The notes under the pieces: model-generated
What the model was told of the DNA's origin: nothing
What the model saw: the letters and a program-made list of their open reading frames with translations, nothing else
The model's database searches: none
Shown here: piece by piece, positions 19,630 to 29,606 of the stretch
Numbering within the stretch: position 1 is the first letter of the stretch
Layout: the number at the start of each line of letters is the position of its first letter
Program-made: the position numbers and the translations under genes
From: an uncultured Haemophilus sp.
GTDB lineage: Bacteria > Pseudomonadota > Gammaproteobacteria > Enterobacterales > Pasteurellaceae
Assembly (NCBI GenBank): GCA_905205995.1
Contig: CAJLFU010000001.1
Span: 1-64,000 of the forward strand
Length of the DNA: 64,000 nucleotides
Reading direction: 5' to 3'

Positions 19630-21726
19630 TTATGCTTTGCGAGCTTGATCAATTTGAGTAAAAAATGTTTTTAAGTTTTCGTCATTAAAAATCAGCTCTA
19701 AGGATTGTCCGAGTTTCTTCTGCCAGTTTGGATATTCTGTTGAAGTCCCTGGCAGATTGAATGAAATTTCTTGTCCGATTAAGTTCTCTAATTGAACACC
19801 AATTAAAGCACTTTGACTGTGGGCCAAATAGCGATGGATTTGACGGTTAAGGTTATCGTGCATCGCCATACTTAAAGCGTCACCGTGATAATCTGGTGGT
19901 AAATAGCCATAGTGATGCAAGCTATCAATCATGGCTTGTTTGTCAATGACCCGTTGATCATATTTTTCTTTTAGCACATCGCCTTTTAAAATATTGAGTT
20001 CATCAAACAACTCTAAATCACGGCAATGCCAGAAACTTTGCAAGGACGGCACATCGTGTGTACCAATCGTCGCATAAGCATTGCGTGGGAATTCATTCGC
20101 ATGTGGATATTGGCGATTGCGTTGAGCAAAATACAACACAAAATACGAGAAAATTCGAAACTCGTTTAATTTCCACCGCACTTCATCTGGTACTGTACCT
20201 AAATCTTCACCGATGATGAGGCATTGATTGCGTTGGCTTTCAATGGCTAGAATTGCCATCAACTCATCAAACGGATAATGCACATAAACACCATCAGCCG
20301 CTGTTTTGCCTTCTGGAATTAACCATAAACGGAACAAGCCCATTACGTGATCGATACGTAAAATACCAAAATGCTGCATATTGGCACGAAGCATTGTAAT
20401 CACTGCAGCAAAGCCTGTTGCCTTTAATTGGCTTGGATTGTAAGGCGGTAAATTCCAGTTTTGACCGACTGGACCAAGTGGATCTGGTGGTGCACCTACC
20501 GAGGCTTTCACGCAATAAAGCTCTGGTTGCGACCACACATCTACACTACCGCGTGAGCTATTCACAGCCAAATCACCATAGATACCTAAACGCATGCCTA
20601 CTTTTTGGCAAAGATGTTTTAGGTCATTCAATTGTTGTTCAGTTAGCCATTGCAACCAGGCGAAAAAGTCAATTTCCGATTTATATTGTTTAATTAATGC
20701 TTTACGTTTTGCAGCTGTGAGATGTTGCCATTCTTCACGCCAACCTAACCAACCAATAGTGTTTTCTTCAGCTTGTTGATTGGCATGTTCAATTTTGTCT
20801 AAAACATTAAACAAGCCTTGTAAAACCAATGCCTCGCCTTGCTCTTTTTGATAAGCTGCAAACGCTTCACGACGTTTGATAATTGCGGCAGATTTACTGC
20901 GTTGACTAAAGGCAAAGAGTTGTTCAAGTGCGGTTAGTTTTAATTTAGTTACCGCACTGTAATTTACCGTATCTTGGTCGCGTAAAGATTGAATTAAGTT
21001 GGCGATATCCGCAGAGTTAACCCAATTTTGTACCGATTTTGCCAATTTAAATTCTGGCAATGCCGTTACATCAAGATAAATAAAGTTCAACCAACGACGA
21101 GAGGAAGAGCTATAAGGGCTCGCCCATTCTGGTACAGATGGATAAAGTAAATGTAACGGGTTAATTCCGACAAAATCCGCGCCATGCTCAGCACTTTTCT
21201 CAATCAAATACGCTAAATCTGAAAAGTCACCAATACCCCAGTTATGTTTTGAACGTAAGCTATAAAGCTGAACATTCACACCCCAGGCTTTTTGTTGTTC
21301 TAATAAAGGCGGTTGATACGCTGTTCTTGGTGAAACCAAAATTTGAACCGAGAAAGTTTGTTGGGCGATAAAAATCACCAAACGATAATAGCCAAAAGGC
21401 AAAGCAGGCAACGAAAGTGAGGTTGAATATGGAATTGTTTTTTCAAACAGAATTTGGTTTTGCTCGTCGAGCAATTGATAACGCAAAGAAGCATCAGGAG
21501 GAGAAGAAAACGCGGTTAAATCATAATGAATGGGTTCGTTTTCAAAGGCACAAATTACATCTTGGAACGGCTGGTTTTGTCCAATATTCGGCGGAAATTG
21601 CAACTGCTCGATAAAATAATCAATAGAGCTTGGCGATGCATAAATTAAATGCCCGTCAATATCATAATGGGAAAGTGAAATGCCAAGTTTTTCAGCGGAT
21701 TGTTTAATGGATGAGGTCATTTGCAT
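19630..21726 (-). CDS. malQ: 4-alpha-glucanotransferase (amylomaltase)
   Basis: 698 residues. GH77: [16 protein letters not shown]-type segment ([12 protein letters not shown]), [39 protein letters not shown] and [11 protein letters not shown] with the catalytic Asp/Glu/Asp. It transfers maltodextrin segments between chains and releases glucose. First gene of the glycogen operon. Start at MQM (21726) or two codons later (21720); AAGGTG is upstream. Confidence 0.95.
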   Translation of the reverse strand: MQMTSSIKQSAEKLGISLSHYDIDGHLIYASPSSIDYFIEQLQFPPNIGQNQPFQDVICAFENEPIHYDLTAFSSPPDASLRYQLLDEQNQILFEKTIPYSTSLSLPALPFGYYRLVIFIAQQTFSVQILVSPRTAYQPPLLEQQKAWGVNVQLYSLRSKHNWGIGDFSDLAYLIEKSAEHGADFVGINPLHLLYPSVPEWASPYSSSSRRWLNFIYLDVTALPEFKLAKSVQNWVNSADIANLIQSLRDQDTVNYSAVTKLKLTALEQLFAFSQRSKSAAIIKRREAFAAYQKEQGEALVLQGLFNVLDKIEHANQQAEENTIGWLGWREEWQHLTAAKRKALIKQYKSEIDFFAWLQWLTEQQLNDLKHLCQKVGMRLGIYGDLAVNSSRGSVDVWSQPELYCVKASVGAPPDPLGPVGQNWNLPPYNPSQLKATGFAAVITMLRANMQHFGILRIDHVMGLFRLWLIPEGKTAADGVYVHYPFDELMAILAIESQRNQCLIIGEDLGTVPDEVRWKLNEFRIFSYFVLYFAQRNRQYPHANEFPRNAYATIGTHDVPSLQSFWHCRDLELFDELNILKGDVLKEKYDQRVIDKQAMIDSLHHYGYLPPDYHGDALSMAMHDNLNRQIHRYLAHSQSALIGVQLENLIGQEISFNLPGTSTEYPNWQKKLGQSLELIFNDENLKTFFTQIDQARKA

Positions 21727-21746
21727 ACACCTTATAATACATCTAC

Positions 21747-21825
21747 ATAATACTTATTAAGTATTATAGGTAAGCACAGTTGAAATACAATTGCCAATCT
21801 CGCAAATTGTGACCTAAATCAAAAA
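21747..21825 (-). promoter_or_regulatory. Promoter of the glg operon with CRP-like site and palindrome
   Basis: On the minus strand a TTGTAT -35 (21785-21790), a 16-nt spacer and a perfect TATAAT -10 (21763-21768) put the start near 21756. A CRP-like site TGTGA-N6-TCAAA is at 21808-21823, centred about 60 bp upstream, the class I position. A perfect 9-3-9 inverted repeat (ATAATACTT/AAGTATTAT, 21747-21767) covers the -10 and start region and could be a repressor operator. Confidence 0.55.
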
Positions 21826-21864
21826 ACGAAGTTTGAAGAGAATAAAAAAGCACCTAAATCAGAA

Positions 21865-22305
21865 TTATTCGGTTTCAATGACAAATTCAAACCAATCAAT
21901 CACATCTTCTTCATGCACGCCATCTTGAATTAAAATGCCTGCTTTTTTCACAGAGTCAGGAGCACCACTGACTAATGGATGCCATTCGGGCAAAGGCTTA
22001 CCCTCATACAATAAACGATACGCACAGGTATTCGGCAGCCAACCAAAATCAGGCAAATTCTTTTTGGTTAATTTAGTGCAATCACTTTCGATTTTAAAAC
22101 GTTCAGGATAATTACGACACTTTCCAGTTTCTACATCTAATAGATTGCAAGCAATGCGTGTGTAATAGAGTTTTTCACGCTTGCCTCGCCCTTGAATGTA
22201 TTTTCGATAACAGCATTTTCCACAGCCATCACATAAGGCTTCCCATTCGGATTCCGTCATTTCAAGGAGCGATTTTTTTTGCCAAAAATGAGATTCAAAT
22301 TGCAT
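21865..22305 (-). CDS. ycgN: YcgN/UPF0260 cysteine-cluster protein
   Basis: 146 residues. N-terminal WEALCDGCGKCCYRKY supplies CxxCxxCC, with further Cys in ACNLLD, GKCRNYPERF and NTCAYRLLY. This matches the UPF0260/YcgN family, in which conserved cysteines may hold a metal or Fe-S cluster. Biochemical role not established. It lies on the same strand as glnS, separated from it by a USS-pair terminator, and after the glg operon promoter. Confidence 0.85.
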   Translation of the reverse strand: MQFESHFWQKKSLLEMTESEWEALCDGCGKCCYRKYIQGRGKREKLYYTRIACNLLDVETGKCRNYPERFKIESDCTKLTKKNLPDFGWLPNTCAYRLLYEGKPLPEWHPLVSGAPDSVKKAGILIQDGVHEEDVIDWFEFVIETE

Positions 22306-22317
22306 AGTGAAACCAAT

Positions 22318-22364
22318 AAAAAAGTGCGGTCAAAATTTACGTGATTTTTGACCGCACTTTGTTG
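22318..22364 (-). terminator. USS-pair terminator after glnS
   Basis: AAAGTGCGGTCAAAA (22321-22335) and TTTTGACCGCACTTT (22346-22360) form a 15-bp stem from two oppositely oriented uptake sequences, with flanking T/A runs. Confidence 0.85.
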
Positions 22365-22371
22365 TTTAGAA

Positions 22372-24045
22372 TTAGAAGCCTTCTTTTAAGCTTACGGTTA
22401 AGTTAAACACTAAGTGCTCTGGGCTGCTATCTTTGTTATCCGCACAGAAATAACCTTCGCGTTCAAATTGGTAACCTTTTTCTGGTTCCGCATTTGCGAG
22501 GCTTTGTTCTACAAAACCGTGTTTTACCACTAAAGAGGTTGGATTTAACACGCTTTCGATTTCTTCTGCTGCACCTGGGTTTGGTACGGTGAAGAGACGT
22601 TCATATAAACGGAACTCCGCTGGATTATTATGCACTGCAGATACCCAGTGAATTACCCCTTTTACTTTGCGACCATCTGCTGGATTTTTACCTAAAGTTT
22701 CAGGATCGTAAGTACAGAAGATCGTGGTGATTTCACCATTTGCATCTTTTTCGACACGTTCAGCTTTAATCACGTAAGCGTTACGTAAACGCACTTCTTT
22801 ACCTAATACTAAACGTTTATATTGCTTGTTCGCTTCTTCACGGAAGTCTGCGCGATCAATATAAAGCTCTTTCGTAAACGGTAATTGACGTTCACCTAAT
22901 TCAGGGCGATTTGGGTGATTTGGTGCCGTTAAGGTTTCTTCGCCTTCAAAGTTTTCAATCACAACACGAACAGGATCAATCACCGCCATTGCACGTGGTG
23001 CGTTTTCGTTTAAATCTTCACGAATACAGGCTTCAAGTGCAGAATACTCTACGACATTATCTTGTTTCGTCACACCAATACGACGACAGAATTCACGTAA
23101 CGAAGCTGGTGTATAACCGCGACGGCGTAAACCTGAAATCGTTGGCATACGAGGATCATTCCACCCATCCACAATGCCATCATTCACTAATTTCAATAAT
23201 TTACGTTTAGACGTTAATGTGCCTTCTAAATTTAAACGAGAGAATTCGTATTGGTGTGGCAATGGACGTTCAATACTAATATTTTCCAACACCCAGTCAT
23301 ATAAACGACGGTTGTCTTGGAATTCTAATGTACATAGAGAGTGTGTAATACGCTCAATCGCATCAGAGATACAGTGAGTGAAATCGTACATTGGGTAAAT
23401 GCACCATTTGTCACCGGTTTGGTGATGGCTCGCAAATTTAATACGATAAAGCACAGGATCGCGCATGACCATAAATGGCGATGCCATGTCGATTTTTGCA
23501 CGAAGACTTAATGTACCTTCGGCAAACTCACCGTTTTTCATTCTTTCAAACAATGCGAGGTTTTCTTCGATACTACGATCACGATACGGACTGTTTTTAC
23601 CTGGCTCAGTTAATGTACCACGATATTCACGCATTTGGTCTGGTGAAAGTTCATCTACATAGGCTAAACCTTTTTCGATTAACTCAATGGCATAGCCATA
23701 AAGTGCATCGAAGTAATCTGATGCATAACGCGGTTCGCCTTCCCATTTAAAGCCTAACCATTCCACATCCGCTTTAATAGAATCCACATATTCCACGTCT
23801 TCTTTCACCGGATTGGTATCGTCAAAACGTAGGTTACATAGACCGTTATATTCTTTTGCTAAGCCGAAGTTTAAGCAAATCGATTTAGCGTGGCCAATAT
23901 GCAAATAGCCATTTGGCTCAGGCGGGAAACGAGTATGAACACTTTTGTGTTTACCCGAAGCTAAATCTTCATCAATAATTTGAGTAATGAAATTGTGTGT
24001 GCGGGTATTTTCCGCATTTTCTAGGATGTGTTCTGTATTGCTCAT
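22372..24045 (-). CDS. glnS: Glutaminyl-tRNA synthetase
   Basis: 557 residues. Class I synthetase: [17 protein letters not shown] (HIGH) near residue 40 and the KMSKS-equivalent [11 protein letters not shown] near 270, plus C-terminal beta-barrel anticodon-binding domains. It charges tRNA-Gln directly. Single-gene unit with its own upstream region, ended by the USS hairpin. Confidence 0.97.
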   Translation of the reverse strand: MSNTEHILENAENTRTHNFITQIIDEDLASGKHKSVHTRFPPEPNGYLHIGHAKSICLNFGLAKEYNGLCNLRFDDTNPVKEDVEYVDSIKADVEWLGFKWEGEPRYASDYFDALYGYAIELIEKGLAYVDELSPDQMREYRGTLTEPGKNSPYRDRSIEENLALFERMKNGEFAEGTLSLRAKIDMASPFMVMRDPVLYRIKFASHHQTGDKWCIYPMYDFTHCISDAIERITHSLCTLEFQDNRRLYDWVLENISIERPLPHQYEFSRLNLEGTLTSKRKLLKLVNDGIVDGWNDPRMPTISGLRRRGYTPASLREFCRRIGVTKQDNVVEYSALEACIREDLNENAPRAMAVIDPVRVVIENFEGEETLTAPNHPNRPELGERQLPFTKELYIDRADFREEANKQYKRLVLGKEVRLRNAYVIKAERVEKDANGEITTIFCTYDPETLGKNPADGRKVKGVIHWVSAVHNNPAEFRLYERLFTVPNPGAAEEIESVLNPTSLVVKHGFVEQSLANAEPEKGYQFEREGYFCADNKDSSPEHLVFNLTVSLKEGF

Positions 24046-24225
24046 AAATTTCTCAATAAATTGAAAATAATTTCCTCATTCTATACGAAAAGTCAGGCGT
24101 TGTGAATTTGATCCCAAAACTAACCGCACTTTCATCGAATTAACACTGAATTTTTTGAGATTTTTAGGTCTAACTTGAAGATTTTTCGTGCAAACTGAAA
24201 AGTTTACCTTTAGAATACACTTCAC

Positions 24226-24239
24226 TGAACAAACGTTCA
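24226..24239. promoter_or_regulatory. Inverted repeat TGAAC-N4-GTTCA upstream of macA
   Basis: A perfect 5-4-5 inverted repeat (TGAACAAACGTTCA) lies just downstream of a possible -10 (TAGAAT, 24211-24216) and 28 nt before the macA ATG. The form is typical of TetR/AcrR-type operators for drug-efflux genes, but no such regulator is encoded in the window. Confidence 0.4.
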
Positions 24240-24266
24240 TTTTTTATTTAGGATGACAAAGTCTTT

Positions 24267-25448
24267 ATGAAAAAACGCTTTTTTATTTTACTCGGATTAC
24301 TCATTGCTGCTGGTGCGGCTTATTATTTTTTCTCTAGCAATAGCAAACAAGAAACGACTTATCTTACTGAATCGGTTACACGTGGCAATGTTGAAAAAAC
24401 CGTTGTCGCTTCTGGTTCAGTTGAAAGCGTGAATAAAGTTGATGTCGGCGCCCAAGCTTCGGGTAAAATCACCAAACTCTATGTCAAGTTAGGGCAAGAA
24501 ATCAAAAAAGGCGAAATGATCGCTGATATTGATTCCACAACCCAAATTAATACCTTAAATACCAAAAAGGCGGCGTTAGTTAGCTATCAAGCACAATTAA
24601 AAGCGAAGAAAACCGCTTATGATGTTGCCCTTTCAAGCTATAACCGCTTATCAAAACTTTATACACAAAAAGCAACGTCTTTAGATAGTGTGAATACCGC
24701 AAAAAGCACACTTGATAATGCGAAAGCTGAAATGGAAGCCATTGAAGCCAACATCAAACAAGCTGAAATTGAAGTGAATACCGCTGAAACCAATGTGGGT
24801 TACACCAAAATCACCGCGCCAATGGACGGTACCGTTATTTCTGTGCCTGTTTCAGAAGGTCAAACCGTTAATGCTAACCAAACGACGCCAACAATTGTAA
24901 CCATTGCCGATTTAAGCAAAATGAAAATTAAACCTGAGATTTCGGAAGGTGACATTACCAAAGTCAAAGCCGGTCAAGAAGTGAGTTTTACTATTTTATC
25001 GGATAGCCAAACCCTGTATCACTCTGTCATTGATTCTGTTGATCCTGCCAATACCACGACAAGTGATAGTTCTTCAACATCATCTTCGACAAGTTCAAGT
25101 AGCAGCTCAATGACCAGTGCGATCTACTATTACGCCAATGTTTTGATTGATAACCCTGACCGCACATTACGCATTGGGATGACGACAGAAAACAACATCA
25201 AAATTGCCAACGCGAAAGATGTGTTATTGGTTTCAAATATGGCCATTCAAAAACGTGATGGTAAAAGCTTTGTGAACGTATTAAATGACAAAAATCAACC
25301 TGAGCCACGCGAAGTCGAAATTGGTGTTCAAAATGATTTCAAAACTGAAATCAAATCGGGCTTAAATGAAGGTGAAAAAGTCATTGTGTCGCAAGTCGCG
25401 AATGGTGAACAAGTTGGCTCGATGCCTCGTGGTCCAAGAATGTTCTAA
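24267..25448 (+). CDS. macA: MacA-like periplasmic adaptor (membrane-fusion protein)
   Basis: 393 residues. One N-terminal hydrophobic anchor (about 5-23), a lipoyl-like half motif (VDVGAQASGKITKLYVKLGQEIKKG), an alpha-helical hairpin at about 95-180, the second half-motif YTKITAPMDGTVISV and a beta-barrel. It joins the MacB transporter to an outer-membrane channel. A serine/threonine run at about 267-287 (SDSSSTSSSTSSSSSS) is inserted in the barrel region and is not expected in E. coli MacA. First gene of macA-macB-OMF. Confidence 0.87.
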   Translation: MKKRFFILLGLLIAAGAAYYFFSSNSKQETTYLTESVTRGNVEKTVVASGSVESVNKVDVGAQASGKITKLYVKLGQEIKKGEMIADIDSTTQINTLNTKKAALVSYQAQLKAKKTAYDVALSSYNRLSKLYTQKATSLDSVNTAKSTLDNAKAEMEAIEANIKQAEIEVNTAETNVGYTKITAPMDGTVISVPVSEGQTVNANQTTPTIVTIADLSKMKIKPEISEGDITKVKAGQEVSFTILSDSQTLYHSVIDSVDPANTTTSDSSSTSSSTSSSSSSMTSAIYYYANVLIDNPDRTLRIGMTTENNIKIANAKDVLLVSNMAIQKRDGKSFVNVLNDKNQPEPREVEIGVQNDFKTEIKSGLNEGEKVIVSQVANGEQVGSMPRGPRMF

Positions 25449-25466
25449 AAGTGCGGTAGAAAATTA

Positions 25467-27398
25467 ATGAATATTATTGAAATTAAGGATCTCAACCGTT
25501 ACTTCGGTGAAGGCGAAAATCGTGTTCATATTTTGAAGAATGTCTCTTTAAATATTGAAAAAGGCGATTTCGTCGCGATTATTGGGCAATCCGGTTCCGG
25601 TAAATCAACCTTGATGAACATCATCGGGTGTTTGGATACGGCAACCAGTGGCTCTTACAAAATTAATGGTAAAGAAACCATTGAATTAAGCAAAGATCAG
25701 CTTTCAGATTTACGTAGCCAAAAATTCGGCTTTATTTTCCAACGCTATAACTTATTGTCGAGCTTGATCGCAGCAGAAAACGTCGCCTTGCCTGCAATTT
25801 ATGCGGGGATGTCGCAAGAAAAACGTCTTTCTCGCGCGAAACAACTTTTAGAAAAATTAGGTTTAGGCGATAAATGGCAAAATAAACCAAGCCAGCTTTC
25901 TGGTGGTCAGCAACAACGTGTGAGTATTGCGCGTGCGTTGATGAATGGCGGTGAAATTATTTTAGCCGATGAACCCACTGGTGCATTGGATTCACAAAGC
26001 GGTCAAAATGTGATGGAAATTCTGCGCCAATTACACGCAGAAGGCCACACTATTATTATGGTAACCCACGACCGAGAAATTGCCGCCAGTGCGAATCGCG
26101 TGATTGAAATTAAAGACGGCGAAATCATTGGCGATACACAAAAAGAAGCAGTAAAAAGTGCGGTCGAAAATCAAGCGAAATCTAAACCGCACTTTGGGTT
26201 CAGCAAAGATCAATTTGTTGAAGCCTTTCGTATGTCTGTAAGTGCTATTATTGCCCACAAAATGCGTTCTCTTTTAACCATGCTCGGGATTATTATCGGG
26301 ATTACTTCTGTGGTTTCTGTCGTGGCATTGGGAAATGGTTCACAGCAAAAAATCTTGGAAAATATTCGAGGAATTGGGACTAGCACCATCACGATTTTTA
26401 ATGGTACAGGCTTTGGTGATCGTCGTGCTGAACAAATGCAAAATCTTACGATTAATGATGCCACAGCCTTAAACCAACAAAGCTATGTACAAAGCGTCAC
26501 GCCAAATAGCTCATCAAGTGGCACATTAATTTATGGTAACCAGACTTTCTCCTCGACCAGTTTAAAAGGTGTAGGCGAACAATATTTTGATGTAGATGGA
26601 TTAAAACTAAAATCTGGTAATTTATTTTCTGCTCAAGATGTTGCTGATAGCAATCAAGTAGCCTTAATCGATGAAAGTGCGAAAAAATCCATTTTTCCAG
26701 ATGAAAATCCTATTGGCAAAATCGTGATGTTTAATAAACGTCCATTACGCATTATTGGCGTGGTATCTGATAAACAAATGGGCGGAGCAAGCAGTTCACT
26801 TAATCTCTATGCCCCTTATACCACCGTGATGAATCGTATTTCGGGCAGCAAAAAAATTAGCTCAATTACAGTAAAAGTAGATGATTCCGTGAATACGACT
26901 GTTGCTGAAAAAGGAATTACTGAATTGCTCACCATGCGTCATGGTAAAAAAGATTTCTTCATCATGAATAGCGATACCATTAAACAAACTATTGAAAGCA
27001 CAACAGGCACGATGAAATTACTCATTTCCTCTATCGCCTTTATTTCATTAATCGTTGGTGGGATTGGAGTGATGAATATTATGTTGGTTTCCGTGACAGA
27101 GCGAACTAAAGAGATTGGTGTGCGCATGGCTATTGGGGCGAGACAATTCAATATTTTGCAACAATTTTTAATTGAAGCTGTGCTGATTTGTTTAATTGGC
27201 GGCGTGACGGGGATTCTGCTTTCGGGCTTAATCGGTCTGCTCTTTAACGTATTTATGACTGACTTTACGATGGCATTCTCAACAGGCTCAATTGTTGCAG
27301 CAGTGGTCTTCTCTACCCTGATTGGTGTGATCTTCGGTTATATGCCGGCAAAACGCGCAGCACAATTAGATCCAATTACAGCCCTTGCTCGAGAATAA
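25467..27398 (+). CDS. macB: MacB-like ABC transporter (ATPase-permease fusion)
   Basis: 643 residues. N-terminal ATPase with Walker A GQSGSGKST (about 39-47), LSGGQQQRVSIARAL signature and ILADEPTGALD Walker B. A Lys-rich linker follows, then TM1 near 275, a large periplasmic MacB core domain (about 295-510) and three C-terminal TM helices. It drives efflux of macrolides, peptides or siderophores in related systems. The ATG has a USS rather than a clear SD in its 18-nt upstream gap. An inverted USS pair is encoded in the linker (26155-26195). Confidence 0.92.
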   Translation: MNIIEIKDLNRYFGEGENRVHILKNVSLNIEKGDFVAIIGQSGSGKSTLMNIIGCLDTATSGSYKINGKETIELSKDQLSDLRSQKFGFIFQRYNLLSSLIAAENVALPAIYAGMSQEKRLSRAKQLLEKLGLGDKWQNKPSQLSGGQQQRVSIARALMNGGEIILADEPTGALDSQSGQNVMEILRQLHAEGHTIIMVTHDREIAASANRVIEIKDGEIIGDTQKEAVKSAVENQAKSKPHFGFSKDQFVEAFRMSVSAIIAHKMRSLLTMLGIIIGITSVVSVVALGNGSQQKILENIRGIGTSTITIFNGTGFGDRRAEQMQNLTINDATALNQQSYVQSVTPNSSSSGTLIYGNQTFSSTSLKGVGEQYFDVDGLKLKSGNLFSAQDVADSNQVALIDESAKKSIFPDENPIGKIVMFNKRPLRIIGVVSDKQMGGASSSLNLYAPYTTVMNRISGSKKISSITVKVDDSVNTTVAEKGITELLTMRHGKKDFFIMNSDTIKQTIESTTGTMKLLISSIAFISLIVGGIGVMNIMLVSVTERTKEIGVRMAIGARQFNILQQFLIEAVLICLIGGVTGILLSGLIGLLFNVFMTDFTMAFSTGSIVAAVVFSTLIGVIFGYMPAKRAAQLDPITALARE

Positions 27399-27482
27399 AG
27401 AAATTTTGTAAAACACAAAAGAACGGTTAAAATTCTCACTAATTTTTGACCGCACTTTAATTGAAAAAGAAAGGAAAAATCC

Positions 27483-28850
27483 ATGTTAAAAATGAAAAAA
27501 TTAACCTTAGCAATCGCAATGGCAACTGCTCTAGCAGGTTGTGCTAACATCGGCGATTCTTATAAAGCGAGCCAGCAGGATTACCAAAATTATGCGGAAA
27601 TCACCAAACAATTTAATGTAAAAGAAAACTGGTGGGCACTTTACAATGATTCACAATTAAATCGTGTGATAGAACAAGCATTAGTAAATAACAAAGATTT
27701 AGCCAAAGCGTCTGTTGCCGTAAATCGTGCTCTATATAATGCAAACCTTGCAGGCGCGAATTTAATTCCAGCATTTAGCGGTTCAACCCAATCTTCTGCA
27801 AGTAAAAATGTGAAAACAGGTGGCAGCTCTACAGTAAGCCATCAAGGTGCATTAAATGTGAGTTATACATTAGATTTATGGCAACGTTTAGCAGATACTG
27901 CAGATGCCGCAGAATGGTCACACAAAGCAACGGCTGAAGATTTAGAAGCAACGAAACTTTCACTCATTAACTCTGTTGTAACAACCTATTATCAAATTGC
28001 CTACTTGAATGATGCGATTAGCACCACGCAAGAAAGCATTAAATACTACAACGATATCAGCAACATTATGCAACGTCGTTTATCACAAGGTGTTGCGGAC
28101 AGCGCAAGTGTAGATCAAGCACAACAAGCGGTATTGAACGCACGTAACAACTTGATCAACTATCAAACACAACGTAAAGCAGCAGAACAAACTTTACGTA
28201 ACTTACTTAACTTAAAACCGGAAGAAGCATTAAATATCAACTTCCCACACATTCTTAATGTAAAAAATGTGGGCGTAAATTTAAATGTGCCAGTTTCTGT
28301 GATTGCGAATCGTCCTGATGTGAAAGGCTATCAATATCGCTTAAGCAGTGCATTCAAAAATGCAAAAGCAACTGAAAAAGGCTGGTTCCCTGAAGTCACT
28401 TTAGGCGGAAGCTTAACATCAAGTGGCACCAAAGTTGGTAATGCATTGCACAATCCAGTTGGTACAGGTTTAATCGGCATTAGCCTACCATTCCTCAACT
28501 GGAATACCGTAAAATGGAACGTGAAAATCTCTGAAGCAGATTATGAAACTGCACGTTTAAACTATGAGCAAAGCATCACTAAAGCCTTGAATGATGTAGA
28601 TACCAACTACTTTGCCTACACACAAGCACAAAGTGCCTTTGCTAACTTGCAAAAAACACACAGCTATAACCAACGTATCACCAAATACTATCGAGATCGT
28701 TACAATGCTGGTGTATCTGAATTACGTGAATGGCTTGCTGCGGCAAACACAGAGAAAAGCTCTCAACTTTCTATCTTGAATGCAAAATACAACATTATTC
28801 AAGCAGAAAATGCCGTATATAGTTCAATGGCAGGTTATTACTCTCGTTAA
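27483..28850 (+). CDS. TolC/NodT-type outer-membrane efflux lipoprotein
   Basis: 455 residues. A lipoprotein signal with lipobox LAGC (Cys20) is followed by two outer-membrane efflux protein (OEP) repeats, with the typical LDLWQRLADTADAAEW and RYNAGVSELREWLAAANTEKSSQ segments. It forms the trimeric channel for the MacAB pair. SD AAAGGA is 7 nt before the ATG. It is encoded in series with macB (84-nt gap), giving a self-contained tripartite exporter rather than one that must borrow a general TolC. Confidence 0.85.
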   Translation: MLKMKKLTLAIAMATALAGCANIGDSYKASQQDYQNYAEITKQFNVKENWWALYNDSQLNRVIEQALVNNKDLAKASVAVNRALYNANLAGANLIPAFSGSTQSSASKNVKTGGSSTVSHQGALNVSYTLDLWQRLADTADAAEWSHKATAEDLEATKLSLINSVVTTYYQIAYLNDAISTTQESIKYYNDISNIMQRRLSQGVADSASVDQAQQAVLNARNNLINYQTQRKAAEQTLRNLLNLKPEEALNINFPHILNVKNVGVNLNVPVSVIANRPDVKGYQYRLSSAFKNAKATEKGWFPEVTLGGSLTSSGTKVGNALHNPVGTGLIGISLPFLNWNTVKWNVKISEADYETARLNYEQSITKALNDVDTNYFAYTQAQSAFANLQKTHSYNQRITKYYRDRYNAGVSELREWLAAANTEKSSQLSILNAKYNIIQAENAVYSSMAGYYSR

Positions 28851-28858
28851 AATTATGA

Positions 28859-28890
28859 TTAAGGAAGTTTCGGCTTCCTTAATTTTTTTT
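28859..28890 (+). terminator. Intrinsic terminator after the efflux operon
   Basis: TTAAGGAAG / CTTCCTTAA 9-bp stem with TTTCGG loop, then TTTTTTTT. It lies just before the phosphatase gene at 28904. Confidence 0.85.
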
Positions 28891-28903
28891 ATGGATATGC
28901 AAA

Positions 28904-29533
28904 ATGAAAAAACAACTGACTTTTTATTTCATTCGCCACGGTAAAACCGTTTGGAATACAGAAGGTTTAATGCAAGGTCATGGCGATTCCCCTTTAACTG
29001 AAGAAGGCATTAATGGTGCGAAAAAAACAGGTGTGGCTCTTAATCATATTCCTTTCATTGCCGCTTATTCCAGCGTATTAAACCGCACTATCGCAACCGC
29101 TTCTCACATTATTGGTGAACGTGATATTCCCCTTTTCCATCATAAAGGATTAAATGAGCAATATTTTGGTTCTTGGGAAGGCCTAGTTGTTGATACGTTA
29201 AGAGAACACCCTGAATTCAAACAACTCATTAAAGATCCAGCCAATTACAAAGCTCAAGTAAACGGTGGAGAAACGTTTGAACAATTAGGCGAACGTGCGA
29301 TGAAAGCCTTACAGGATATTATTAAGATCCACGATCACGGTAATATTCTCATTGTGTCGCATGGCCATACCTTGCGTTTATTGCTTGCCTTGTTAAACGG
29401 CGCAACCTGGCAAAATCACCGCGATGAAGATCAATCGGTATCGCTCATTAATACATCAATTAGTATTGTACATTATGACGATGAGAACGGTTTTCGCGTT
29501 GAGAAAATGAATGACGCGGATCATTTAAAATAA
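28904..29533 (+). CDS. Histidine phosphatase family protein (GpmB/CobC-like)
   Basis: 209 residues. FIRHGKTVWNTEGLMQGHGDSPLTEEG at the N terminus holds the catalytic His of the branch-1 RHG motif, and LIVSHGHTLRLLLALL holds the second His. It could be a phosphoglycerate-mutase-like phosphatase; the substrate is not determinable. It starts 14 nt after the preceding terminator, with no strong SD visible. Confidence 0.8.
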   Translation: MKKQLTFYFIRHGKTVWNTEGLMQGHGDSPLTEEGINGAKKTGVALNHIPFIAAYSSVLNRTIATASHIIGERDIPLFHHKGLNEQYFGSWEGLVVDTLREHPEFKQLIKDPANYKAQVNGGETFEQLGERAMKALQDIIKIHDHGNILIVSHGHTLRLLLALLNGATWQNHRDEDQSVSLINTSISIVHYDDENGFRVEKMNDADHLK

Positions 29534-29553
29534 ACAAATTTCGCTAAAAAAAT

Positions 29554-29590
29554 AACCGCACTTTGGATGACCTAAAGTGCGGTTAATTTT
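29554..29590. terminator. USS-pair terminator between convergent genes
   Basis: AACCGCACTTT (29554-29564) pairs with AAAGTGCGGTT (29574-29584), flanked by A-run and T-run. It serves the phosphatase (+) and mrp/apbC (-). Confidence 0.85.
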
Positions 29591-29606
29591 TATGATGTTT
29601 TTGTGA

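Noticed and set aside
27424..27455. GGTTAAAATT/AATTTTTGACC pairing between macB and the OMF gene as terminator
   Set aside because: Followed by GCACTTTAATTG rather than a U-run, and the genes appear to form one operon.
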